Origin: Aquibacillus koreensis
GTDB taxonomy: Bacteria; Bacillota; Bacilli; Bacillales; Amphibacillaceae
Reading direction: 5' to 3'
Assembly (NCBI RefSeq): GCF_025154055.1
Contig: NZ_JAOALK010000026.1
Span: forward strand, 1 to 61,178
Length of the DNA stretch: 61,178 nucleotides
Part shown: piece by piece, positions 8,697-16,368 of the stretch
How the letters are laid out: each line of letters begins with the position of its first letter
Position numbering within the stretch: position 1 is the stretch's first letter
Made by a program: the position numbers and the translations under genes
Notes under the pieces: generated by a model
What the model was told of the DNA's origin: nothing
Seen by the model: the letters and a program-made list of their open reading frames with translations, nothing else
Database searches by the model: none

Positions 8697-10103
8697 CTAT
8701 CCACTCGCAACAACTTCAAATACAGTACCCTGATTATAATCCGTCACTTTCATAGAACCATACACACCGACATATATTTTAGATTGGTCCATATTTGTAC
8801 CAAGACTAACATAGTATGCGGCGTCTGATTTGAAGGGATCGTTGGTCTTAATCTCACTAAAATCATTTAGCTTTCCATCTGGTCGATACCGCGTATAAGC
8901 TAGCGTTCCTCTTGTTGGAGCATCAGGGTTGCCTTTCTTCGATAGCTCAGAAAATACAACAGTGCCTGTCAATGCAGGAATGCGAGTTCCCATATATGCT
9001 TGAACGCCCGTAAGTGCTGTTGCTTCAAACTTATCTGTACGAGGATCTTGGTGAAAGTATTCAGTCAGAGGTGACAACCGGTTTGTGGAAATCTTTACAG
9101 CTTCCTTATAATAAGCCATTACTTTTTCATCTAAGGAACCATCACCTGCGCAGTCCCTTAAAATCGATGTCGGAAATGTACCTTCCCACGCTCGCCAACC
9201 AAAGTTGATCATACCTGCTTCGTTTAGTGAAGATTCAGTTGATGCAACTTGGACAAGCTGCGTGACCGGGATCGGATTATAGTGGACGAAGGAAAAAATA
9301 GACTCCACCAAATCTTGCCCTACATTCCCTACATACTTTATATACTGATTATAAAATCTTTGATAAGAAATCCCAGGTATGTTACGTACTCCTTTTGCCA
9401 TGACTGAAAGCGTTGCTTGGATAGGTTCGGGAAGCTCATTAAATCGGGTTACCACAGGAGGGGCGGTATCGGTTTGGATCGTAACATCGATTTCAATGAT
9501 TTTACCTGCGATCTCCAAATTATTCTGACTTAAATTGAACGGATCGTAGCCGGATCCACCATCTCCATCCGTAAAAACGAGTTTTCCAGTCTCCGGTGAA
9601 AAGTTTAAGTTATTCACCCCATTATGATTTGTAAACGGTCTTCTGATTCGTAGTAATGTGCGCCGTTTTTGTGGTCGTCCATCCGGTTGCAATCCCCATT
9701 CTTCAATCGTATTGATATGACTATATTGCGTTTCTCGGTTCGTCCACTCTAAGTTTAGTGTACTAGGATCACAAGGATCAGGCTCAAAAGAATCAGACAG
9801 GGCACCAGGACCATCCGTGCCAGCTACTGAATAGTGGATATAAAATAACCCGTTATAATAAAATCCAGGATGAAATGCCAGTCCTAATAATCCGCGCTCA
9901 TCATACCCATCTAGCTCAATGATGTGCGAGCGAATATCTAAAAACGTCTTTATTTCTCCATTTCTTATGTAAAAAATCTCTCCTATTTGTGTTGCAATAA
10001 ACAGACTTTCTACCGTGTCACCAGGGAGGATAGTAGATTTAATAACCGTAGGCAAATTGAGATTATGAACGACCGGTTGTAAATTGACCGAAACTTCTTC
10101 CAA
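8697..10103 (-). CDS. Glucose/sorbosone dehydrogenase-like beta-propeller protein
   Basis: 468-aa protein with the signature of the soluble aldose (PQQ-type) dehydrogenase/Hhip-like propeller: DERGLLGLAFHPGF near residue 70, FTNHNGVNNLNFSPETGKLVFTDGDGG-type sequence near residues 155-180, and a C-terminal propeller blade (QSKIYVGVYGSMKV). Family members oxidise sugars with PQQ, but many Gram-positive homologues have no known substrate. There is no signal peptide, which is odd for a normally exported family. The start is TTG 10103, about nine bases after GGAG; no better in-frame ATG lies nearby. It is monocistronic and ends at a terminator. Confidence 0.75.
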   Translation of the reverse strand: MEEVSVNLQPVVHNLNLPTVIKSTILPGDTVESLFIATQIGEIFYIRNGEIKTFLDIRSHIIELDGYDERGLLGLAFHPGFYYNGLFYIHYSVAGTDGPGALSDSFEPDPCDPSTLNLEWTNRETQYSHINTIEEWGLQPDGRPQKRRTLLRIRRPFTNHNGVNNLNFSPETGKLVFTDGDGGSGYDPFNLSQNNLEIAGKIIEIDVTIQTDTAPPVVTRFNELPEPIQATLSVMAKGVRNIPGISYQRFYNQYIKYVGNVGQDLVESIFSFVHYNPIPVTQLVQVASTESSLNEAGMINFGWRAWEGTFPTSILRDCAGDGSLDEKVMAYYKEAVKISTNRLSPLTEYFHQDPRTDKFEATALTGVQAYMGTRIPALTGTVVFSELSKKGNPDAPTRGTLAYTRYRPDGKLNDFSEIKTNDPFKSDAAYYVSLGTNMDQSKIYVGVYGSMKVTDYNQGTVFEVVASG

Positions 10104-10176
10104 TACCCTTCACTCCATTCGTTTGATCATCTAATTTAAACCTATGATTTTTAGACATTTATTAGTACAAAGTGTA

Positions 10177-10247
10177 GGCAAGGGGACGGTTCTTGTGTTT
10201 CCAAATTGGAAACACAAGAACCGTCCCCTTGCTTCAAGATCTGTCCC
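10177..10247. repeat. REP-like palindrome with outer GATCTGTCCC extension
   Basis: GGGGACGGTTCT, TGTGTTTCC, loop, GGAAACACAAGAACCGTCCCC, TTGCTTC, then GATCTGTCCC. The inner stem is perfectly complementary over more than 20 bp, making this the cleanest copy in the window. Confidence 0.88.
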
Positions 10248-10298
10248 TAATGTTTACAAAAAATCAACAAAAATAACATGAAATTTAATAATATTTTA

Positions 10299-10327
10299 TT
10301 GCAAAACGATAAATAAATTGATAAGAT
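10299..10327 (+). promoter_or_regulatory. Sigma-A-type promoter
   Basis: TTGCAA (10299-10304), a 17-bp spacer and TAAGAT (10322-10327), placed 34 bp ahead of the DUF2975/Xre gene pair. Confidence 0.6.
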
Positions 10328-10360
10328 GCAGATAGAAAATAAATTGGTGAGGTGTATGTG

Positions 10361-10852
10361 ATGAATCGAGGATCAACACTCTTCTTGAAGATATCTATTT
10401 TTGTGATTGGAATCCCCGTGCTTGGTTTGTGTCTCTTTTTATTGCCGCAGATCGCAATGGAAGCTTTCGAACAAGCGCAAAAAGGTGCTGGGTTAGCTTA
10501 TGTTGTATTTGGCATTTTAATTATTATGTATGGATCAGCAATACCGTTTTACATTGCGTTGTATCAAGGGTTATTGCTTTTAAGTTATATTGACAAGAAC
10601 CAGGCTTTCTCTTCCTTATCCGTGAACGCACTAAGGAAGATCAAAAACAGCGCAAAACTTATCTTTGGTATGTACGTAGTCGCTTTACCATTCATTTTTG
10701 TCATTGCGGAGTGGGACGATGCACCTGGTCTCGTATTGATTGGGATGGTTATCGCTGGCTCTTCCTTGATTGTCGCGGTATTTGTTGCTGTTCTCCAAAG
10801 ACTCCTGCAGCAAGCAATTCACATAAAATCTGAAAATGATCTAACAGTCTGA
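10361..10852 (+). CDS. DUF2975 membrane protein (YoaS-like)
   Basis: 163-aa protein with four predicted membrane helices (about residues 9-30, 45-70, 98-118 and 124-146), fitting DUF2975. The start chosen is ATG 10361 with GGTGAGG upstream; a GTG at 10352 would add three residues. It is followed 11 bases later by an Xre-type regulator, the same arrangement as yoaS-yozG of Bacillus subtilis. The pairing suggests the regulator controls its own operon, perhaps with the membrane protein as a sensor or anti-regulator; this is inference. Confidence 0.8.
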   Translation: MNRGSTLFLKISIFVIGIPVLGLCLFLLPQIAMEAFEQAQKGAGLAYVVFGILIIMYGSAIPFYIALYQGLLLLSYIDKNQAFSSLSVNALRKIKNSAKLIFGMYVVALPFIFVIAEWDDAPGLVLIGMVIAGSSLIVAVFVAVLQRLLQQAIHIKSENDLTV

Positions 10853-10863
10853 GGTGATAACAA

Positions 10864-11079
10864 GTGATTATAATCAATATTGATGTGATGCTGGCGAAAA
10901 GGAAGATGAGTGTAACAGAGCTTTCGGAGAGAGTAGGGATAACGATGGCTAACCTATCTATTTTAAAAAATGGGAAGGCAAAAGCGATCCGATTATCTAC
11001 GTTAGAGGGGATTTGTAAAGCGCTCGATTGTCAACCGGGAGATATTTTAGAATACAGAAGTGACGATGAGACTGAATAG
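10864..11079 (+). CDS. Xre-family HTH regulator (YozG-like)
   Basis: 71-aa protein that is almost entirely a helix-turn-helix domain: MSVTELSERVGITMANLSIL, then LSTLEGICKALDCQPGDILEY, typical of the small Cro/CI proteins paired with DUF2975. The GTG start is preceded by GAGGTG. It is co-transcribed with the DUF2975 gene. DNA target unknown; autoregulation at the promoter at 10299-10327 is likely but no operator palindrome was obvious. Confidence 0.85.
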   Translation: MIIINIDVMLAKRKMSVTELSERVGITMANLSILKNGKAKAIRLSTLEGICKALDCQPGDILEYRSDDETE

Positions 11080-11159
11080 GAAAGCTTAAGACGACGTCTG
11101 TCTAGTACGGAGTAGGAAAGCCTTAGAATAAAACAACGATAGGTTAAGGAGTTTTGAAA

Positions 11160-11924
11160 ATGCATATGAACATTCCTTTTTTAACAAAAAAAGATGAGAA
11201 AGTTAACGTTTATTATAAAGAAGGTCATACACCTGACCATATAGCGATCATTATGGACGGAAACGGACGTTGGGCACAGAAACGTGGATTGCCGAGGTTT
11301 GCGGGTCATAAGGAAGGATTATCTGCTGTTGTAAAAGTCGTGAAAGCAGCGGCAAAATGCAAGGTAAAAGTACTGACGTTGTACACCTTCTCTACAGAAA
11401 ACTGGAAGCGTCCAAAGCCTGAGGTCGAATTTATATTGAAGCTTCCAAAAGAATTTTTACATGTGTATCTGCCAGAGATTAAAGCCAATAATGTACGAAT
11501 TGAGGTTATCGGTAATATGGAAGAACTTCCTGTATCTACGCAAGAAGCGTTGCAATATGCGATAGACTCTACGAAAGAAAACGACGGTCTTCAACTAAAT
11601 CTTGCCCTCAACTATGGAAGTAAACATGAGATGATTCATGCGATGAAGGACATGTTCGCCGATCTAATCGATGAGAAAATTTCGCTTGATGAAGTAGATG
11701 AACAGCAATTCTCAACGTATCTCGATACAGCCGGTATGCCAAATCCAGACTTACTTATCCGAACAGGTGGAGAAAAGCGGCTGAGCAATTTCCTGCTATG
11801 GCAAATGGCTTATACGGAATTCTGTTTTAGCGATGTGCTCTGGCCAGATTTTACCGAAAAAGAATTTATGGGTGCGATGGAAGAATATCAGTTGCGAAAG
11901 AGAAGGTTTGGCGGGATAGGGTGA
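11160..11924 (+). CDS. uppS: Isoprenyl transferase (undecaprenyl diphosphate synthase family)
   Basis: cis-Prenyltransferase of 254 aa that condenses isopentenyl diphosphate onto farnesyl diphosphate to make the C55 lipid carrier of cell-wall synthesis. Seen: HIAIIMDGNGRWA with the catalytic Asp, RFAGHKEG, TLYTFSTENWKRP, and the C-terminal RTGGEKRLSNFLLWQ and FCFSDVLWPDF blocks. The start chosen is ATG 11160, eight bases after AAGGAG; a TTG at 11154 is less well placed. The housekeeping uppS of bacilli normally lies between frr and cdsA, so this copy with unrelated neighbours is probably a paralogue. A link to resistance against lipid-II-cycle antibiotics is only a guess. Confidence 0.9.
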   Translation: MHMNIPFLTKKDEKVNVYYKEGHTPDHIAIIMDGNGRWAQKRGLPRFAGHKEGLSAVVKVVKAAAKCKVKVLTLYTFSTENWKRPKPEVEFILKLPKEFLHVYLPEIKANNVRIEVIGNMEELPVSTQEALQYAIDSTKENDGLQLNLALNYGSKHEMIHAMKDMFADLIDEKISLDEVDEQQFSTYLDTAGMPNPDLLIRTGGEKRLSNFLLWQMAYTEFCFSDVLWPDFTEKEFMGAMEEYQLRKRRFGGIG

Positions 11925-11994
11925 TAGACTACAAACGTGCGTCTAGCTGGTCGTGACGGCGTATTGTGCGGAGTGTCTATGTAAGGAGGAGAAG

Positions 11995-12300
11995 ATGAAA
12001 AAATTCTACGTACTATTTGGATGCTTTTTGTTGCTTGTTCTGCTTAGCTCTGTTTATGGACCTTACAATCTTTATCATGAATTTAACGAGACAAAAACCC
12101 TCAAACAGTTTATATCAGAGGATAACACTTTCAACCGACTTGAAGTAGTAGAGATCGACTATCGTGGTTCAGATACGTATTTTATTGAGGCGAAGGATGA
12201 GAACGAGACTAGAAATTTCATCGTAATGAACTATCATTCTTCCGTAATGAACGGACATTGGAAGGTTTTTGAACAAGTGTCGATCGGGAATTATTATTGA
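11995..12300 (+). CDS. Small membrane-anchored or secreted protein, unknown
   Basis: 101-aa protein with a signal-anchor at residues 3-20 (FYVLFGCFLLLVLLSSV) followed by a polar, mostly beta-type domain. No family recognised. The start chosen is ATG 11995 because AAGGAGGA lies just upstream; an upstream in-frame extension lacks a site. It ends 10 bases before a strong bidirectional terminator. Confidence 0.65.
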   Translation: MKKFYVLFGCFLLLVLLSSVYGPYNLYHEFNETKTLKQFISEDNTFNRLEVVEIDYRGSDTYFIEAKDENETRNFIVMNYHSSVMNGHWKVFEQVSIGNYY

Positions 12301-12310
12301 ATCTATAAAG

Positions 12311-12359
12311 GTAAAAGCAAAGAGCTTTCTTCCTAATAAAGAAGGCTCTTTGCTTTTAC
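12311..12359. terminator. Strong bidirectional terminator
   Basis: A 15-bp perfect stem (GTAAAAGCAAAGAGC and complement) with an inner CTTC/GAAG pair. It separates the plus-strand small protein from the convergent HEAT-like gene. Confidence 0.85.
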
Positions 12360-12377
12360 AAACGTCAGATCATGGAA

Positions 12378-12923
12378 CTACTTCCAAATACCCTCATACT
12401 TCTTTTTGTATTTTTGATCATCAACCGTCTCAATTAAATCTAAAGCCGTTTGTTTGATCGCCTCATCATGGAGATGATTATATAAATTCCTCATGTTTTG
12501 AAGGATGTCATTTCGGATTAAAGTGAAATTCTTTTCATCTGTTCCATTTTTAAAACGGTCAACCATATATTCCATAACCAGTTCTTTTTGCGGGGTACCA
12601 GCAATTCCAACCTTCCATATAGATTGAAGGCTATGTCTAGCTGTTACAAACTTTTCATCTTTTGTAACCTCCCAAAGCTTAGGAAAATCTTTAAGCATTC
12701 TCATCTCTGGATCATTTTTAGCTAGATTCGCTAAATATTGTGCTGCACGAGAGCGTTGATGATTATCTTTGTGCGTTAAGTCCTCTAATAGTTGATCCCA
12801 TACTTCATAGGCCCAATCTACTTTTTGATCCGTCACCTCTAAGATTTTTTGATACGCTTCATATCGCTCATCTTTATCACCTGTTTTTGATTTTTTAAAT
12901 TCCAATTTCATTTGAGTGTCCAT
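12378..12923 (-). CDS. HEAT-repeat-like helical protein
   Basis: 181-aa, entirely helical and highly charged protein with ARM/HEAT-like spacing (WDQLLEDLTHKDNHQRSRAAQYLANLAK; FVTARHSLQSIWKVG), typical of scaffold or DNA-alkylation-repeat proteins. No catalytic motif is visible. The ATG at 12923 follows AGGTG; ATG 12911 is an alternative. Function unknown. Transcribed alone toward the terminator at 12311-12359. Confidence 0.65.
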   Translation of the reverse strand: MDTQMKLEFKKSKTGDKDERYEAYQKILEVTDQKVDWAYEVWDQLLEDLTHKDNHQRSRAAQYLANLAKNDPEMRMLKDFPKLWEVTKDEKFVTARHSLQSIWKVGIAGTPQKELVMEYMVDRFKNGTDEKNFTLIRNDILQNMRNLYNHLHDEAIKQTALDLIETVDDQKYKKKYEGIWK

Positions 12924-13005
12924 TTTTGCATCACCTAATTTCCTTAAAGATTCTTAAAATAATACCGCTATCTGAAGTTTTATTTCAATTTAAGATTGCA
13001 GTCTG

Positions 13006-13389
13006 CTACTGTTGTATTATTTGAATAAGGTTGCCACAAGTATCGTCGAAGACTGCTATTGTGATTCCGCCCATTTCTGTTGGTGCCATCGTGAATTGCA
13101 CACCTTTTTCCACTAATCGTTCATAATCTTTTTGAATATCTGCAACCCCAAACATGGTAACTGGTATGCCCTCTTCAAATAACTTCTTTTGATACTCTTT
13201 TGCTGCTGGATGTTCATTCGGTTCTAGCAATAGCTCAGTCCCGTCTTGTTCATCTGGAGAAACAAGCGTGATCCATCTGTGTTCTCCTGTAGGAACGTCA
13301 TGCTTTTTAACAAATCCCAACGTTTCTGAATAAAATGCTAAAGCCTTGTCTTGGTCTTCTACAAATATGCTTGTAACGATAATTTTCAT
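13006..13389 (-). CDS. VOC (glyoxalase/bleomycin-resistance fold) protein
   Basis: 127-aa vicinal-oxygen-chelate protein made of two beta-alpha-beta-beta-beta units. Seen: SIFVEDQDKALAFYSETLGF at the N-terminus, HRWITLVSP, and the C-terminal GGITIAVFDDTCGNLIQI with a Glu/Asp-type metal position replaced by NLIQ. Members act on small electrophiles or bind antibiotics; the substrate cannot be predicted. GGAGG lies seven bases upstream of the ATG. It is the second gene of an operon led by an ArsR-type repressor, a common pair in bacilli. Confidence 0.85.
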   Translation of the reverse strand: MKIIVTSIFVEDQDKALAFYSETLGFVKKHDVPTGEHRWITLVSPDEQDGTELLLEPNEHPAAKEYQKKLFEEGIPVTMFGVADIQKDYERLVEKGVQFTMAPTEMGGITIAVFDDTCGNLIQIIQQ

Positions 13390-13423
13390 CGTTTTTCCTC
13401 CTTTGTTTCTTTCAGATATAAAA

Positions 13424-13702
13424 TTATTCTACCCAGCCTTTCAATAAGTCTGTTAATGGTTCTTTGTTAAACATAAGTACCCGATATTTCCCCTTTCGTT
13501 TTGATTGGACAAGCCCCGCATCTTCCAATGCAGAAATGTGTTTAGAGATCGCTTGTCGCGAGATGGAAAGGCCATGTTTCATAATGAGGCGTGCAGTAAG
13601 TTCGTACAACGTTAGTTCGTTCCGTTCAGATAGCTCGTCTAATATAAGCCTACGATTAGAGTCGCTAAGTGCTTTGAATATCGCATCTTTGTCCCAATTC
13701 AT
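13424..13702 (-). CDS. ArsR-family transcriptional repressor
   Basis: 92-aa winged-helix protein: IFKALSDSNRRLILDEL, SISRQAISKHISALEDAGLV as recognition helix, and KGKYRVLMFN as wing. There are no cysteine metal-binding motifs, so it is probably not a metal sensor. It precedes a VOC-protein gene on the same strand by 34 bases. The upstream DNA holds a good promoter whose -10 ends six bases before the ATG, with no ribosome binding site between, so the message is predicted to be leaderless. Two tandem palindromes with GCAAC-N6-GTTGC cores suit autorepression. Confidence 0.88.
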   Translation of the reverse strand: MNWDKDAIFKALSDSNRRLILDELSERNELTLYELTARLIMKHGLSISRQAISKHISALEDAGLVQSKRKGKYRVLMFNKEPLTDLLKGWVE

Positions 13703-13708
13703 ATATCA

Positions 13709-13764
13709 AGTATATGCAACCAATTAGTTGCATGTCAAACACAAGCAACCCATAAGTTGCTTGT
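13709..13764 (-). promoter_or_regulatory. arsR-VOC promoter with two tandem operators
   Basis: On the minus strand TTGACA (13738-13733), an 18-bp spacer and TATACT (13714-13709). Palindrome 1, ATGCAAC-N6-GTTGCAT (13714-13733), fills the spacer; palindrome 2, ACAAGCAAC-N6-GTTGCTTGT (13741-13764), lies just upstream. Their centres are 29 bp apart. Confidence 0.8.
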
Positions 13765-13817
13765 GAAGTAGCAATGACGGTGCAGATACCAGAGTTCAAA
13801 CAAGTAAAGGTAACTTT

Positions 13818-14504
13818 CTAAAGCGCATTTTTTACTGCTTCGATTGCATGAATAACTGTAGTATCAAATAATGGAACTTCTGAATCTTCAGGTTTAACTA
13901 ATAATCCGATTTCAGTACACCCCAAAATGATGCCCTCAGCTCCTGCATCCACTAAATGTTGGATGACCGTTTTATAGTAGTCTTTTGATGAATGGTTCAG
14001 ATGTCCTAAACACAGCTCTTCATAAATAATTTTATTCACATTGTTTCGTTCTTCTTTATTTGGGACTAACACTTTAATCCCATTCGAATCAATTCGAGAT
14101 GTATAAAAGTCTTGCTCCATCGTATATTTCGTTCCTAGTAAGCCAACTGTTTTCATATTGGATCGTTGGATTTGCTTCGCTGTTGCATCAGCAATATGTA
14201 ACACAGGAATATTTATTTTAGCCTCAATATAATCAATTACTTTATGCATGGTATTTGTACAAATGACAATGAATGCTGCACCAGCTTTTTCTAAAGATGA
14301 TGCAACCTCTCCTAATGCTTTACCCGCACTTTCCCAATCCCCATTAGCTTGGTAGCGTTCAATCTCGTCAAAATCAACACTATATAACAGACACTTCGCT
14401 GAATGTAACCCGCCTAATTTTCTTTTTACCTCTTCGTTCATTATCCTGTAATACTCTAATGAGGATTCCCAACTCATTCCACCGATAAGTCCAATAGTCT
14501 TCAT
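13818..14504 (-). CDS. Aspartate/glutamate racemase family protein
   Basis: 228-aa protein of the cofactor-independent Asp/Glu racemase fold, with two half-domains each donating a catalytic Cys: VICTNTMHK near residue 82 and LGCTEIGLL near residue 194. The N-terminus (KTIGLIGGMSWESSLEYY) is typical of the YgeA-like aspartate racemase branch. It likely interconverts L- and D-amino acids in the cytoplasm. The start is ATG 14504, seven bases after GGGGGG; a GTG three bases earlier is possible. It diverges from the riboswitch-led operon. Confidence 0.87.
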   Translation of the reverse strand: MKTIGLIGGMSWESSLEYYRIMNEEVKRKLGGLHSAKCLLYSVDFDEIERYQANGDWESAGKALGEVASSLEKAGAAFIVICTNTMHKVIDYIEAKINIPVLHIADATAKQIQRSNMKTVGLLGTKYTMEQDFYTSRIDSNGIKVLVPNKEERNNVNKIIYEELCLGHLNHSSKDYYKTVIQHLVDAGAEGIILGCTEIGLLVKPEDSEVPLFDTTVIHAIEAVKNAL

Positions 14505-14770
14505 CACATTTCCCCCCGTTCAGTAAATTACAATCGCAGTACAATGCATCAATTTTTGAGTGGCTATTAAATTAACGAAAAAATCTAGCTTCTACAAATA
14601 TTACTTTTTTCCTTTCTATATTACTACAACATGCCCTTAAGTCAGAACACTTTTCATAGACCGTTGCTCTATGTGAAAGAGATGACCCTAATTTTCATGA
14701 AAATCATACGAGTGTTGCTAATGGACGGGCTTTTCTCCCATTTTTCCATTTCACGTCTCTTAAAAAAACG

Positions 14771-14800
14771 TTGACAACTAAATTATGCTTCTGTTATAGT
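14771..14800 (+). promoter_or_regulatory. Sigma-A-type promoter of the S-box leader
   Basis: TTGACA (14771-14776), an 18-bp spacer and TATAGT (14795-14800), about 50 bp upstream of the riboswitch P1 stem. Confidence 0.7.
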
Positions 14801-14850
14801 TTGAATTGCTAGATAATTACGAACAGTTAAACAATAATTAAATACTACTA

Positions 14851-14955
14851 CTCTTATCACGAGTTGGCTGAGGGATTTGGCCCTTTGACGCCCGGCAACC
14901 GCCCAGAAATGGGAATGGTGCTACTTCCAACAGACGTATGTCTGAAAGATAAGAG
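14851..14955 (+). promoter_or_regulatory. SAM-I (S-box) riboswitch aptamer
   Basis: Class I S-adenosylmethionine aptamer. P1 pairs CTCTTATC (14851-14858) with GATAAGAG (14948-14955). Conserved blocks in order are GAGGGA, TTTGGCCC, GCCCGGCAACC, GGTGCTACTTCC and CAG...CTGAAAGATAAG. The terminator downstream makes this an OFF switch: SAM binding stabilises P1 and termination. The bases AAGAGG (14951-14956) can instead pair with CCTCTT (14984-14989) as an antiterminator. The next gene is a thiolase, not a methionine or cysteine gene, which is unusual. Confidence 0.93.
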
Positions 14956-14981
14956 GGCGGAGCTACTATGTGTATAACTTC

Positions 14982-15011
14982 AACCTCTTTCTTATTGGAA
15001 AGAGGTTTTTT
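14982..15011 (+). terminator. Riboswitch-controlled intrinsic terminator
   Basis: Perfect 10-bp stem (AACCTCTTTC and GAAAGAGGTT) followed by T-runs. Its 5' arm can pair with the 3' strand of the riboswitch P1. Confidence 0.88.
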
Positions 15012-15059
15012 GCATTTTTATAGCTAGAAAATTTAGTGTGTTTTGGAAGGAGTGGGGGG

Positions 15060-16226
15060 ATGAACCCTGTCATCTTAGAAGGTGTTCGAACACCGTTTGG
15101 AAAATGGAAAGGTATGCTATCAAATATAGAAGCAAAGGAAATTGGCACGTATGCTGTTCGGGAACTAGTCAACCGGGTACCCGAAGTAGCTGAAGCAGAC
15201 GGTGTATTGCTCGCACAAGTACTGCAAGCGGGACAGGGGCAAAACCCAGCAAGAAAAGTAGCGGTAGATGCAGGGATTTCCCGACTAACGCCAGCAATTA
15301 CCTTAAATAATGTATGTTTGGCTGGTTTGGCAACTGTAGCTGATGCGGTTCGTCGGATTCATTTTGGTGAAGGTAACTTATACATAACAGGCGGATTCGA
15401 CTCAATGACAAATGCACCGTACACTGCATCCGTAAGAAAAGAACAATCGATTGGGCCGCTGGAACTAACAGATACGCTATTACACGATGGGTTATGGTGT
15501 GCATTATCGGATGAATCGATGGGTCTTTCAACAGATAGAAAAAATAACGACTTCTTGATCACGCGTGATGAGCAGGATACATTTGCACAGCTTTCACAGG
15601 AAAGAGCTTCCAATGCACAACGCTATGGATGGTTACAGGAAGAAATTGTACCAATAGACCTGAACGGTAACGCCCTTACAGAAGACGAGGGTGTAAGACA
15701 TAACTCTTCGATTGAAAAACTCGCTACCTTAAAGCCAGCGTTTGCTAAAGATGGGACGATTACAGCAGGAAATGCATCGCAAATGACAGATGGTGCAAGT
15801 GTTGGAATTATTTCAACGGAACAAAAAGCTGAGCAGTTAGGGAAGCAGCCGCTAGCGAAAATTCTGGGATGGGCGGATGTTGCTGGTCCAGATACAAGTC
15901 TACATACTAAGCCTGCACATGCAATTCAGAGATTACTAGAAAAACAACGTCTAACACTTGATGACATTGATTTGTTTGAGATCAATGAAGCCTTTGCGAG
16001 TGTCGTGATTGCTAGTTGTCGTGAACTTGGGATTGGCTATGAACGAGTCAACGTCAATGGTGGCGCAATTGCCATAGGTCATCCACTAGGTGGCACTGGC
16101 TTTCGACTTATCCTTACGTTAGCAAAAGAATTACAACGTCGAGGTGGTGGAAAAGGAATTGCCTCCTTATGTGGCGGTGGTGGCCAGGGTATGGCCGTGT
16201 TAATTGAAGTGCCAAAGCATTGGTGA
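15060..16226 (+). CDS. Thiolase (acetyl-CoA C-acetyltransferase)
   Basis: 388-aa degradative-type thiolase: 3-ketoacyl-CoA + CoA gives acetyl-CoA + shortened acyl-CoA. Seen: nucleophilic Cys at about residue 86 in NNVCLAG, INEAFA, the His loop GGAIAIGHPLGGTG and the second Cys in LCGGGGQGM. The start is ATG 15060, seven bases after AAGGAG (15047-15052). It is the first gene after the SAM riboswitch and leads into a symporter and an acetoacetyl-CoA-synthetase-type ligase. With that ligase it would turn an imported acetoacetate-like acid into acetyl-CoA. Confidence 0.9.
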   Translation: MNPVILEGVRTPFGKWKGMLSNIEAKEIGTYAVRELVNRVPEVAEADGVLLAQVLQAGQGQNPARKVAVDAGISRLTPAITLNNVCLAGLATVADAVRRIHFGEGNLYITGGFDSMTNAPYTASVRKEQSIGPLELTDTLLHDGLWCALSDESMGLSTDRKNNDFLITRDEQDTFAQLSQERASNAQRYGWLQEEIVPIDLNGNALTEDEGVRHNSSIEKLATLKPAFAKDGTITAGNASQMTDGASVGIISTEQKAEQLGKQPLAKILGWADVAGPDTSLHTKPAHAIQRLLEKQRLTLDDIDLFEINEAFASVVIASCRELGIGYERVNVNGGAIAIGHPLGGTGFRLILTLAKELQRRGGGKGIASLCGGGGQGMAVLIEVPKHW

Positions 16227-16269
16227 ATTTAGGTTGATATATATAGAAAAAACTAGGGGGAATGGGTTC

Positions 16270-16368
16270 ATGTTTTTAACTTATTTTTTAGTATTAGCTT
16301 CTTTATGGACAATCGGTCTTATTATTTGGAAGGTTTCATATGCAGGAAATAAGGGGGGCGACAAATAA
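16270..16368 (+). CDS. 32-aa membrane peptide coupled to the symporter
   Basis: Short gene with one membrane helix (MFLTYFLVLASLWTIGLIIW), then a basic and glycine-rich tail. AGGGGG lies upstream of the ATG. Its TAA shares one base with the ATG of the symporter gene (TAATG), so the two are translationally coupled. Small peptides of this kind are known directly ahead of some sodium/solute symporters and are thought to be accessory subunits; the assignment here rests on size, topology and position. Confidence 0.75.
   Translation: MFLTYFLVLASLWTIGLIIWKVSYAGNKGGDK

Noticed and set aside
13464-13727. Plus-strand open frame opposite the ArsR gene
   Set aside because: It mirrors the repressor gene, runs into its operators and has no ribosome binding site.
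14851-14955. The leader ahead of the thiolase as a T-box
   Set aside because: No T-box sequence or specifier loop; the GAGGGA, GCCCGGCAACC and CTGAAAGATAAG blocks are those of SAM-I.
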